Positions 45,965 through 57,136 of a DNA stretch of 64,000 nt are shown one piece after another. The notes beneath the pieces were generated by a model that was not told where the DNA came from, did not search any database, and worked only from the letters and a program-made list of their open reading frames with translations. Position 1 is the first letter of the stretch, and every line of letters starts with the position of its first letter. The stretch is from Gyromitra esculenta. Taxonomy: Eukaryota > Ascomycota > Pezizomycetes > Pezizales > Discinaceae. The stretch is from contig JBCAML010000005.1 in the NCBI GenBank assembly GCA_038503075.1, positions 1,860,001-1,924,000 of the forward strand, read 5' to 3'. Position numbers and translations under genes: made by a program.

Positions 45965-48804
45965 TGTGAGAAGGCCTTGGAGGCTATGCCTACCTCGATG
46001 TGAAAGCTGGTGGAGCTAGTGGGGTTGTGATGGACGGATGGATGGTGGTGGATTGGATGGGATAGGATGAGAAGGAGAGGGAGAGTAAATAAGAAGAAGA
46101 AGAAGGCGGCCGAGGATAGGAGATATATCAAAATCTCAAGACGATAGTCGTTAAATGCCGGGGAGCTAAATACGGAAGGATGGGAGCAATAACCGCTCAG
46201 GATAGCACGCGAATCAGGGGATTTGGTGTGTATCGGGTGATGGGGTGGATTGGGGGGGGGGGGTGATGGAGGAGGGAGGGAGGGCAGGAGGACGAGAGGC
46301 ATGGGATGAAGGAGCAAGCAGACGGAGGGAAGATGCTCGGAGCAAGTGCATGGTACCAGTGATACGCAGCTTGCTTGTTTGGGAGCTCACCTCGTCCTCA
46401 GCTGCTGATTAGCCCACCGTGGCCCCTGCTGGTGGTGGTGGTAGTGCTGCTGCTGCTGCTGCTCAGCTTTGCTTCTGGCTGGCTGCGGGCTTAGTTCGGA
46501 GAGGACCCTCTCGTGTCACTCGCTGCCGTTTGTTTCTTTTGGTGGGGCAGGCAGCCCAGATTCCAGATGGAGGGGCAGCAACCCGCCACACCCACGCACA
46601 CCCCCCCAAGCAGCCAGTCGAGTCCAAGGAACGGGAACGTGTTGCGCTCTCGCCCCGTCCCTGGTCGGGTTTAGCTGGAACACTACATGTAGTAGACTCT
46701 ACTCTGCCAAGGCTACTGTGCGGCGGGGAGGCTCTTCGAATATCCCCCCCTTGCTGCGACGTCATAGGGTCCATGCAAATCAAGGCCGCGCTTACACTCC
46801 CCTATAACGCTCAGTCCATCCATCCCGTCCACCAGTAAGATCCCACGGAGAACCATTTCGACCTGCGCGAGAATGTCCAGCCTCCAGTCATAAGGCCCCC
46901 GCCCCATTGCAAATCTTTAAAAATACGCCAGCAAGGAAACGATGGCAACTATCACAGGTATCACTCGCGCAAGTGGGGTAGAATAACCCGAGTGCGCAAG
47001 TGAGTTGCGAGAAGGTGACGGGGAAGAGCTGTTGATCAACAGCGCGCAACTACGTATGTACTCCGTGTTGCGGTCGACGGATGTGGGTGGGGTGGGTGGG
47101 GTGGGGTGGAGGGTGCACAGGACAGACAGACAGACAGGAACGAGGTGCCGTGGAAGGGGAAGGGGAACAACGCTTACAACAGCATGTCCGCTTGCATCAA
47201 GCCCCCCATGCTTTTCGGCGGCCCCTTTGTGGGATCTGATATGATTGATTGTTTTCCTTTTTCGATGGCGCCTGTTTGGGCCAGCCAGCCAGCTAAGCTA
47301 GCTGTGCTGGTCCCGTGCGGCTGTCTGCGCCCCTCCCCCGTTCTCTGTTCTGTGCCCCCCCGCATCCCATGCACCGTTAGTTGGGATGGACCCTCCCTCC
47401 CCAATCTCGGGCGGCGGGGGGAGGTTTGGGGGTTCTGGTAGCGATCGGGTTGTGCTCTCGAGAATCTGGAATCTTCAGCTTTGCGATAGATTGCGTCCCA
47501 TTGGAATGTACCCTTCATTTGGGGCGGTCTCTTTGTCGCCCCGGATGAATGAGCGATATAAAGATAAGGAAATAGTTAGATCTAGTCAAGAACCCTCGAT
47601 ACTCGAGGAACGCTGAAACAGATTATTGTGATATCGATCAATAGCTGAATCAGGGATGGATCTCTAGAAAACCCCCGTCAGCTACTAATCCGCGCCGTGG
47701 GAGGGTATGTGCTCGAGGAGGGACATGTGTGTAGATGTAGAACATGTAGAACATGTAGGACACAGGAGTTACTAATCCCAGCTCGGCTCCTATCTTTAGA
47801 TTGCTTCTTTTAATGAAGTGTACATATGCCACTACAAACGTCCGCTGCATCGACCAAGCTGTGCTGTGCTGCCCGCCGGGACGGCCCTCGTCCTTGCTCC
47901 AAAAAGTACTCAACCCCCGCTGCTGCCAGTGTGGTCCGCTCAACAAGAACAGAACAGAAAAGAAAAAAAAGAAAAAGAAAAAAAGAACACGGCTGTCGGG
48001 GAAATTATCACCCTCACCTTCTCCTCGTCATCCACCCTTTTTTTCACAACCTTCGGCGCAGCTTTCGTCGCTTATGTCGGATATGCATTTGGGTGATCTT
48101 AGGACCAGAAATTCCGGATAGCGACATCCACAGTCATCATCATCATGGACCCTTTCTTTCTTTTCTCCGTTCACGGTGACGCCATCGTGGACTACGTTAC
48201 GTGCCTTTGAAATCCTGTTGATCTCGCGATATCAACGTAACTTTAACCACAAGCCTGAACCCTTCTTTTTATCACTACTATTACTATTATTAAACCCAGT
48301 TTCGCTCCATAACTAACCCCACGGAGCATAATGGTAGCGGGGGCAGTGGTGGCAGTGGTAAGGTTTGATCTACGTCTCAAACTTTCACGATGACACTGGT
48401 TTAAAAATATATATATATCTCATGGAAATATTGAAAACCTACCCTCCCCTCCCCTCCCCTACCCCATGATCCGGGCGGGATCACCATTACTGGACGGAGA
48501 GGAATAGTTTTTAACGGAATCCCTAAAGAAGGCTTACTTTCTGTTTTTGTTTTGTTTCGTTGATCATGCAAACAGTTTCTCATAGGCCGTCGTATCCCGA
48601 ATCGGGCCGAAACCTTCGGAAACCTTCGTTTGAATTCCCACGTCGGTATGCCATTTTAAAAAAGACCATATACCATATCTATCTGCCGACACGCACACGT
48701 TGCGCAACACACTCATTCCGACCAGATCGAAATCTTCAAGACAACTGTTGGTAGGGGTAGGGGGGGGTTCGCTACACACGTACTCTACCCTACTACCGTA
48801 TGTA

Positions 48805-48968
48805 CTGTCGAAATACGACCTGTACCTGCCCCCATATAAAAACTTGGGTTAGGTGACAAGACTGCGTGGTTCACGCAGAGATTCTGAGTGGTGGAATAGA
48901 TCCTCCTTTGCCATATTTTGTACCATACCAGGTTTAGTCTGGGGCAGGTGCAGGTCGTATTTCGACAG
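48805..48968. mobile_element. MITE, family A copy 1
   Basis: A 164-bp element with inverted ends CTGTCGAAATACGACCTGYA continuing to CCTGCCCC, flanked by TA at 48803-48804 and 48969-48970. The arms are about 28 bp with one transition. The right arm continues into GACTAAACCT..TATGGTAC, which matches the element at 52609-52814, so the two belong to one family. Confidence 0.82.
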
Positions 48969-51900
48969 TACAACGGTACATAGACATGTGTGTTCAAAAA
49001 AACCCCCAACAATATCATTCTCATCTCGCCAAACCCCCCTTTCCTTGCTCTACCTACCCTCTATGCTTGGTTTGCCTGCATTGACTTTGGTACCTCCCTG
49101 CGTCACATGCACCCCACACAAAAACCCGTGCCCTATTCCGTCATATATACACCTTCAACTCCCCTTTCGTCTCAACTACCTTCTATTACTTAGACAAGAG
49201 TACAATATTGAAAGCACGATACCCTGTTATATTAAGCCTCTCATATAGGTAGCATGAACTAATTTTATCATTGCTTTTTTCAATTGCAGTACCATGACTA
49301 CCGGTAGGGTTCCAACATCTATCTAGTTACTAGTATCCAGAACCGGTAATGAGTTTTTTTCTACAACCCACTTCTTAACAAACGGGAGCTCAAATCGGGA
49401 GGGGGGTTAGGTGGGAAAGGAGTATATGGAAAGGAATAGGAAACCCCTTCCTGTCCAATTCACCTATCCATATCTTCACGAAAGTCCAGCGGGAAACAGT
49501 TACTAAAAACAATCCAGAAACGGCCAGTCGGTCGCCACAATCCCACGGCGTGGGCTTTTCAAAAAAAAAAAAGCAAACACAACGAACCGCAAGCAGCACC
49601 GAGAGCGCACACACACACACATGAAAAAAGCAAACAGATCTCCCAAACCCTGCAGCACGTTAACGCAACTCTGCATGAGTTTTCTCCGCACAATGGGGAG
49701 GGGCAAGCCTCAGGGTCCTCTTGGAAGTGGGCGTTCAGAGAGCTAAGCCAGAGTTGGTATAGATCCGTTCGCCCTATTATGACAGGTAACAGGATTTTAT
49801 TCGCTTCTTTTGCTATGCCCTCGGATATCCCCCTCGGGCGCACTTCCGTTAGAGGGCACGAGAACGTCTTATATGTTGCTAGTAGCCGCTTCCATTTCAA
49901 TGTCTACTGAAACCGCATGGTGGAAGAAGTAACGAGGTATTTCGATATCTACTGAGACGGCAGGAGGGCAACAGTTAGGCGAACACACACAACAGAGTAC
50001 GTACCCTGTTCTTCCCATGACATGCTGTCCGGGAGGCATAGAGTACGTAGATATTTTTTCAGGCGCCAGGGCCGCCTCATCTAGGCAGGGGTCCCCCCGC
50101 CGCGGGTACTATTTTCACACATAATAAATCATTTATAAATCCAATTTGGTAGGAAAACAAATCTGGGGTACATGTACGTTACGTACACGCATAGTAGACC
50201 AGCCTGCTCTACTACCTATTACGAAGAGGGTAGGCTTTTCCAGTGTACTGGTAAGCGTTGTACAATACGTCTGTGAGGATTTTCTTCTTCCTTGAGACTA
50301 TTGGAATATATGTACTTGTTGTTGGGCACTTTTCTTCTTTTTGGTGGACTGAGTAGGCAGGCAGGCAACCGCTCACTCGCTCGCCTGCCTACCCGTCCCT
50401 GCGGACGCCGTCTCAGGAGATATTTGAATATTTGTATCTCATGCAAGCGCGTCATATCAATGTCAATGTACCCGACGATATAATCGCCAGTGCGTTTGAG
50501 AATCTGGCCGAGTGATTGGTCCAGAAGGATATATGGGAATAAGGCGATTGTTGTAGGTTTGGAGGTGAAGGAAATCTTTCCGCTGTTAACAATACCTATC
50601 TAATCTAAAAACTCAATTGCGTGAGCCAGTTCCTTCGTGATAACAATTGACTTGATACGATTACTTAAGAGTACTGTTTGTATATAGCAAGTTAGCCAAT
50701 GGAGGAGGGTCCATCCACAGAAGCCTATGGGCTCGGTGATTCGTTCCCGAATCCCCGTTAACGTTATTCGAGGCTTCCAGGGTGAGTTCCTGATCCTGGA
50801 GCCACCAAAGAATACCTTTGAGACTGGGAATTACGAGTAGATGCGCGAATTTTGAGATGCCGAAAAAGAAACTATAGGCGCCAGGATCCTCTTCTCCCCC
50901 ATTGTCATACTACACCAACTAGAGTATGATATCTCGTGAGCCGTGCCTTTTGCCCACCATGGGGGTTTTTCTTCCGAGTTCATGCTAGGGCTGTTTCCAC
51001 AGCTTTGTTTTATTTGTTTATTCCATAACGGCGGTCCAATGACCCCGCGTTTCCCGAGGGAATACATACAGAAGTCCTGAAATAGTTTGATCAATGTGCT
51101 TTTTCCTTCATGTGTGACCACCATCTGCGGTCAGCTTTTAAAGATACCCGGGAAAGATGCTGTTTAACATGGGCGTACAGTCGGTAAGGATGCGCAGAAA
51201 CGAACGGAGGACAAGGGTTCGGTTCAAATGGCGAATATCTGCATTGCGGCTCTTTGGGGGTGTTTGATAGCCGATACCCCAAACCTCCATCTCAATTGAA
51301 TTAGCGAGACCTATGTGTCAGTTTTTGGGAGAAGAGCTTAAATTTAACTCCCGGATCTACCAGATTTTCAGCGAGAGCCGGAAGGTTTTAGTGCACTTAG
51401 AGTTGGGGGCTTTGGCCATTCTGTGGGGAAGGGCAGGGAACATATTTATCTATACCCGGTTTAACACTACTCTTGATCCCCTACTCCTATGTGATGGATA
51501 TAGTTTAGTCATTCTATAAGGGCCCACTCCAGACCGGAATATATCTAATAATTTAGGCCTAGCAATGGGCCACAAGTTCCTGGTAGGTGCCTTGGTACAG
51601 AAAGATCGAGTGATATTTCATGCTCTTTATTTCATTCCAAGCTTTCATGCTCCTAGAGGCTCTAAAGCGTCATAAGTGAACCATGAATGATAGTTCCATA
51701 TAGCCTGGTAACTCCGTTTGATTTTGGTATTTCTTTAGTAGCTCTAAGTTTATCTGTGTCTTCGTGCTTTACGACTACACCACTTTCCCTGCTATGATTG
51801 GGCCGGAAGTATGTAGAGCTTTGCCGAGTCTGATGTTCCAGATGTGTACTCCCAAGCCCCTATCTCTTGTTTTATTCTCGCCAGATCATCCTTATCATAC

Positions 51901-52350
51901 TAGTTTAGGTTGTCAAATAAACCGACTTTTTCCGCGTGTTTTGAATCGTTCTCTATCTCTCTACCTTTCAAGCTTCATATTGATCATAACCTTTGACGGG
52001 AAAAAATTTCTTGGCTAATTGTTGTGGAAATATCGAGCGGCTGCTTTAGTGGTTGCTCATTAGTCTAGTGACGTGGATGTATAAATACTGTGGCGGTGAT
52101 AACAAATTATAGTAACCAATGCCATAATTTTCATGGCCGCTCTCTGTCTGCTCGTCTCACTAGACGAAGAGGTTGATTTGTTGTTCTCAGGTAACTAGCT
52201 ATGCTCGATTGTCCTGGGCCGGCGCGTTAGTTGGTGGAGAAAGATGCGCATAAATTCGAGGGTGTGGGGTACAGGAGATATGCGACGGGTAGGGTGGGAG
52301 TTTTAAGTTGGTTGCTTTTGTAGTATTTTACTTTTTGTTGATACTGATAT

Positions 52351-52495
52351 TCCTGGCCTGATGGCGGAACTGGTCAGTTGGTGGATATGGGGGAACCTTG
52401 GTAGCAGTGAGTACGAAACCCTAAACCTTTGTCTGCGGATTGGACCAGTCAGCCGCTTGTCCGCCAGCTGGCCGGTTCCGCTATCAAGCCAGGGA
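52351..52495. mobile_element. Degenerate MITE with transition-only arm differences
   Basis: Inverted arms at about 52351-52393 and 52453-52495. The best block is CCTGGCYTGATRGCGGAAC, then YGGYCAGYTGGYGGAYA; all the differences between the arms in this block are C/T or G/A. The left flank is TA; the right flank reads CA in the matching orientation, consistent with a mutated TA duplication. Length about 145 bp, non-coding. Confidence 0.65.
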
Positions 52496-52608
52496 TGTCT
52501 GTAGTCACCTCTCCGAGAGTGAGATTGTGCTTAAGGAGGGTTGCTTAATTTCAAGAAGTTCGTGGGGTTTTCTTGAGCAACGACTGGCTGCAGGTGGATA
52601 CCATGTGT

Positions 52609-52814
52609 GCTCGAAATACGGCCCAGCTATGCCCCGGACTAAACCTAATATGGTGCTGAAAAAAGCCATTCGGAGTCTTGCTTTCTACACGAGCCACGCA
52701 AACTTCCAAATTTGATGGAGTTGGCGGAAGGCGTATCTCTGAACGGTTATTTTACGCCACATTCAGTACTATATTAGGTTTAGCTTGGGTAATAGCTGGG
52801 CCGTATTTTGAGAG
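52609..52814. mobile_element. MITE, family A copy 2
   Basis: A 206-bp element whose arms (52609-52660 and 52764-52814) share CTCRAAATACGGCCCAGCTAT, then CTAAACCTAATATRGTRCTGAA. It is homologous to the element at 48805-48968 (AAATACG.CC, TGCCCC.GACTAAACCT, TATGGT). The right flank is TA (52815-52816); the left flank has decayed. Confidence 0.8.
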
Positions 52815-52816
52815 TA

Positions 52817-52921
52817 CGGGGGAAAGTGATTCCAAGTGGCAGTGTGCCAAGGTATTTATTTGCAGTAAATAGAAGAGGCCGTCGAGTCTTGGCTCATCCC
52901 ACTTGGAAGCACTTTCCCTCG
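52817..52921. mobile_element. Very short MITE, 105 bp
   Basis: Inverted ends of about 24 bp: CGRGGGAAAGTGMTTCCAAG, followed by TGG, at 52817-52839 and 52899-52921. Flanked by TA at 52815-52816 and 52922-52923. The left TA is shared with the preceding element, so the two abut exactly. Confidence 0.78.
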
Positions 52922-52932
52922 TACCGGTATTA

Positions 52933-53136
52933 GGTCTGGCGAACGTGGCGATGGAACCCTCTCATTGAAAGACTCGCAGTTGTTTGAACTTCCCCAGTTT
53001 TGCCAAACAACTTCGTTTTCCAATACCTATACAACATTCTGAGTTGATTAGGTATATTTACCAAACCACACAAGCGTTGCGTGGGTTGGGGCAGGAACAT
53101 TGGCAGCTCTTGTCGCACCGCCACGTTCGCCAGACT
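52933..53136. mobile_element. MITE, 204 bp
   Basis: Terminal inverted repeats RGTCTGGCGAACGTGGCGRT plus one base (21 bp, two transitions) at 52933-52953 and 53116-53136, flanked by TA at 52931-52932 and 53137-53138. The interior is non-coding. Only about 105 bases separate it from the transposase pseudogene that starts at 53242. Confidence 0.85.
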
Positions 53137-53755
53137 TACCCCTATACCCTAGCACATACGGTAGGTTTAACTCTCTGGGAGGCTTTTACAGTCCCTATTC
53201 AGAAGTCTTCGTGATCGCTTAGTCAGCGCCTCCCCATCAAAATGCTTCCGAGCTCGCTTCCGAGTGTCACGGTGAGTGAACTTGAATGCAAGCAAACTAA
53301 AATGGCGCCCCGGAAGCAAAAGCCCCTGTTCGATATCACAGTAGAGGCGACCCCGAGAAAACCACTGTCGGCAAGCAAACAGCCTAAAACCACTCACCGC
53401 CAAATGGGTCGCATGGAGAAGGGCCTAATCATCGGGTTATTTTATTCAATTGGGGTAATTGCAACAGTTGCAAGCATAGTAGGGAGGCCATGGTCAACGG
53501 TAAAGAGCTTTCTTGAGCGAGCATCTCAGCGAGGACATAGAGATAATCTTCCATGCTCTGGAAGACCCGAAAAATTGAACCGCCGAGAAAAACGCCAATT
53601 GATACGCGCTGCACGCAGCAATCGCACAATCACGCGCCGAGAGTTACGCGACAGCAACTGTCCAACTGTTTCAATATCAACTGTGGATCGGATTCTAAGG
53701 GCTGAAGGGATCAAGAAATGGCAAGCTAGAAAGTGTCCACTTTTAAAGGATAAAC

Positions 53756-54144
53756 TCTCAAGGGCGATGCTTTCCGTCCTCTCGGTATCCCCGAGATGAA
53801 GAAAGCTACTTGAATAGTGAAACTGTCGACGAGTGTTTACGAGAATCCACAGCTTACGAGGTGTTCAAGATATAGAGGACTTGAGGACGGCGACGAAGGG
53901 GTTATGATAACCGAGTTTTGTATTATATGATACAAGTGAATAACAATAAGACGTCACAGTGAAGAAGAAAAAGTACAACAAGAGGGGAAAACCCTTCGCT
54001 TATATACCACATTCCAACTCTCTCGATGACAAAGACATGACTCATTGCAATAGGAAACCCATAGAAACACAAAGAACGAACATCAAAACGCAACGACCAT
54101 ATACCCATGTACCCGACCCATCAACAAAACAACCATCCATGAAA
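53756..54144 (-). repeat. Solo LTR 1 of the Ty3/Gypsy family, inserted in the transposase
   Basis: 389 bp, reverse orientation, from TCTCAAGGGC to CCATGAAA. It is flanked by the perfect 5-bp target duplication TAAAC at 53751-53755 and 54145-54149. Its sequence matches the LTRs at 55473-55868 and 60705-61115 in inverted orientation (ACTTGAGGACGGCGAC, CTTCGCTTATATACCAC). No internal element sequence remains, so it arose by LTR-LTR recombination. Confidence 0.92.
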
Positions 54145-54151
54145 TAAACAT

Positions 54152-54571
54152 TCTCAAGGGGCGAGGTTTATCTTCAAGCTCTCAGGTATCCCCCGAGATG
54201 AGCAGTGCTACTTGAAGGGAAAACTAAGCGACGAGAGTGTTTACGAGATTCCACAGGCTCTACGGAGTGTTCAAGTATAGAGGACTTGAGGACGGCGACA
54301 GCGTAAGGTTATGAGGTATAACCGAGGTTTGTATTGTAAAATACAAGAGTGTACGATAGAAGACGTTGCTTAAAGAGAAGAGAAGGAAAAGTACAACAGG
54401 AGGGCTTTCCTCTCGCTTATATACCCAAAATCCGACCTTTCGATGACACATGTCTGACTCATTGTAAATGGAAACCAAAAGAAGAAAGAGAATAACCGCG
54501 AAGCCAAGCACCCTTGCATCCGAATAGAACAATAAAGCATCCGTACCACAACACAGCAACCATCCATGAAA
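54152..54571 (-). repeat. Solo LTR 2 of the same family, inserted next to LTR 1
   Basis: 420 bp, reverse orientation, TCTCAAGGGG to CCATGAAA, flanked by AACAT at 54147-54151 and 54572-54576. That target overlaps the TAAAC duplication left by LTR 1. Its sequence matches the LTRs of the elements to the right. Confidence 0.92.
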
Positions 54572-54753
54572 AACATGCAGCTGCAAGATTGGCATGGGCT
54601 TTAGAAAGACGCACCTGGACTGCCGAGGATTTTGAAGGGGTGTTGTGGAGCGATGAATGCAGTGTGGAGAAATCGTCAGATCACATTGTAAGACCGGTCT
54701 TCTTACCGCACAGGAAATCTCAAGAAGCTTTAGATAACAATCTGACGCTATAA

Positions 54754-55472
54754 CCTTGGGTTCTTATCCGACACAATACACAGCGCAAGTCCAACTGCTT
54801 CTTATGAACCGCTAAAGATAGCAGTAGGGTTCAAAGTAGGGATCGACGAAGTTAGTGAAGAACTTCCAATAGTAAGGTTTTTAATAACTAACATTTGAAG
54901 GGCCAAAACCTTCTAAGCGAGATAAAAGTAATTCATGATAATAGAGTAAATTGCGCGGAAGTAATTTCTCTTAGAAACAATATAATATTGATAAGGCTCG
55001 TTCTTCGTCGCTAATGATCCATTCGAGTTTACATCCACTGCGAGAGTATTTATAATGCCATATCTCTACTATGTTTGGGTATAGTGTGGTGTAGAGGCGT
55101 AACTTCTTATGACAACATAAAGCAAACCACGCGCTTATCTCGTACCGTCGTTGAGTTCAGCGTCCGCGATTCTCCGAGCAGTATGCATGTCGGTAACACG
55201 GGAGTTACGTATTCGTCTTCATTGCGTTCGTCTCTTCGAGACGATCATTTCGCCTATCCGAATCGTCGCGTGGCATTGCGTTCACTTATCTTTGTCAGTC
55301 TGTAAGCTCCATGAGTTTGGTCAATTCGCAATCCGTTTGAACGCAGCGAAAGTAGACACTTCACATCCCTCCGGGTCCCATTCCGCCGGACGGTTTTGCT
55401 TGACGGCCTAGGGGTTACTTTTGCCCTCCGGGACAGGTCTTTTCTAGTGCTGTCATACTCCAAATCTATATC
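54754..55472. other. Unassigned stretch between transposase relic and Gypsy element
   Basis: No recognisable protein or repeat boundary. It may hold the decayed 3' part of the transposon or further relics. A CG-rich part around 55140-55440 contrasts with the AT-rich part before it. Confidence 0.4.
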
Positions 55473-55868
55473 TTTCGTGGATGGATCTTTATGTCGATCA
55501 GTTAGGTACGTAGGTACATGGTTGTCGGGTCTCGCTATTGTTCTTTGTGTTTCTATGAGTTTCTTGTCACAATGAGTCGTATGTCTTTGTCATCGAAAGG
55601 GTCGGAACGTGGTATATAAGCGAAGGGATTTCCCTCATCTTGTACTTTTGCCTTTTCTTTGCACGTCTTATTATCTGTTCACGGAATCTCGTCAATACGA
55701 TCTCAGGTTACACTCGTAATCTTTCGCTGTCGCCGTCTTCAAGTCTTGCAACTTGAACCACTAGTAGAGCCTGTAGAATCATCGCGTCTCTCGTCGTTGG
55801 GTTCTCGTTCAAGTAGCCTGCTTATCTCGGGGGATACGCGAGAGAACGAGAATCTCGGCTCCTTGAGA
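55473..55868 (+). repeat. 5' LTR of element 1
   Basis: 396 bp, TTTCGTGGATGG to CTCCTTGAGA. It contains the promoter TATA box TATATAAG at 55613-55620 and aligns along its whole length with 60705-61115, with several indels and point differences, so the element is not very recent. Confidence 0.9.
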
Positions 55869-55899
55869 TTACGTTCTTGCCTATCTGGCCTCTACCAAT

Positions 55900-57090
55900 A
55901 CCCACCTATTTTCGACGCCACCATGAGCAGCCGCTCCTGCCCCCTGGACCTTCCACTTTGAGAATTTCCAAGCCGCTGCCACGTCTGGCCTCGCACTCAC
56001 GAGGAAATCATTTCGCACTACGACGACGAGTAGATAACCTCGCTGCAGACCTACAACGAGGAAGCCACTCGAGAGACAACATGACGGCCAGGTTCAACAC
56101 CTGCCAATCCCAGTTACAGGCAGCGAAGCGGAAATCGCCCGTCTCCAGCAACGTCACTCACTTGCTGTATCGCCATGCCTCATTCGCACTCAAGGAGGCC
56201 GCTCGGACAAAATGCGGACCCAGATAAGTTCAATGGGTCTCGCGACAAACTCGCAGGTTCGTTCTACAACTCAGGTCAAAGCTCTCGGTTAACGCCGACG
56301 CTTCTCCCAGCAATGACAACGTGGTCTTTGTATCTTATCAGCCGTCTCGAGGAGCGCCGCCGAGCAAGTTCGTCACTCCGTCCTACCTGACGGAACTACC
56401 ACCTGGAACTCCGCTGCCGACTTGATTTCCGCCTTGGAAACGGCTTTTGGCGATCCCGACCCGCTCGGTACTTGCCGCCGAACTGCAGCTCAAACGAGGA
56501 AGCGAGACCTGCCTCATCGCCAGACTTCAAGCCATCATGGGACGCCTCAACTATGATGAATCGGCCAAAACGATCTTTCTGGAGTTCGGCATGTCGGACG
56601 AACTAAAAGAAGCGGTAGTAATGTCGTGACTTACTTTCAGCTTCTGCGCCACTCGCTTGGATAACCGAATCAAACGAAGAAAGAAAAAAAATTACCGCCC
56701 GTAACAACATGGGACAGTTCGCCGCCCCTGCCGCCGCCCCTGCCGCATATACTCCTGCTTCCTCCTCTTTCGCCCCTGGAGGACTTGTTCCCATGGATCT
56801 CTCGCCAGTCGTCTCGCTCTCGCCGGAACAACGATATGTTCAAGTAAACGGAAGAAGAAAACTGTCTCCTGAAGAGAAATCTTGGAGACAAACCAATAAT
56901 CGCTGCTTGTTCTGCGCCGGAGAAGGACATATCTTCTCAAACTGTCCTTCTGCCTCCAAGCGCCCCGCTATGAGAGGAGCCGTCATCAACGCCGCCGCCG
57001 CACCTCCAGCTCCCTCAGTTTTTCCACCGCCTTTGCCTCCTCGCTTTCCTGCTTTCAATGCAGCAGACTCAGTTGAGTCTTTAAACTAGT
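55900..57090 (+). pseudogene. Decayed gag of element 1
   Basis: Gag fragments appear in all three frames: DPDKFNGSRDKL at about 56221-56256, then a capsid-like stretch in another frame, then GRLNYDESAKTIFLEFGMSDELKEAV ending at 56629, then 56709-57089. The last piece carries the CCHC zinc knuckle CLFCAGEGHIFSNC at about 56911-56952. Several frameshifts and stops make it non-functional. Confidence 0.75.
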
Positions 57091-57136
57091 TCAACCAGAG
57101 TCGCTTTGTGACCCTGCTCTGGTTTCTTTTTCTCCT

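Larger units (their letters stand above)
45965..53241. other. Long gene-poor stretch
   Basis: The first 350 bases are the purine-rich promoter of the endopolyphosphatase gene, followed by a CTG microsatellite at about 46445-46463. Open frames such as 46419-46838 and 47106-47441 are low-complexity and unsupported. The stretch includes simple repeats (GTGGGGTGG near 47090, ACATGTAGA twice near 47738, CCCCT near 48440, CA at about 49608), one MITE at 48805-48968, TACATGTA at 46684 and 50169, and a cluster of four small inverted-repeat elements from 52351 to 53136. Confidence 0.5.
53242..54753 (+). pseudogene. Tc1/mariner-type transposase, split by two solo LTRs
   Basis: Remains of a DNA transposase. 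The first part, 53242-53755 (a second possible ATG is at 53302), carries two helix-turn-helix modules, MEKGLIIGLFYSIG...IVGRPWSTVKSFL and GRPEKLNRREKRQLIRAA...STVDRIL, as in Tc1/mariner DNA-binding domains. It breaks at a Lys codon where two LTRs are inserted. The frame resumes at 54572-54753 with HAAARLAWALERR and WSDECSVE, whose Asp is the first residue of the DDE triad. After SDECSVEKSSD the sequence no longer follows the family and stops at 54753, so the second and third catalytic residues are missing here. A fragment of the missing region type occurs at 61247-61416. The gene is dead both by insertion and by decay. Confidence 0.85.

Noticed and set aside
46419..46838. 139-residue open frame upstream of the endopolyphosphatase gene
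   Set aside because: Low-complexity start from a CTG microsatellite, no conserved motif, and frames are open on both strands in this GC-rich piece.
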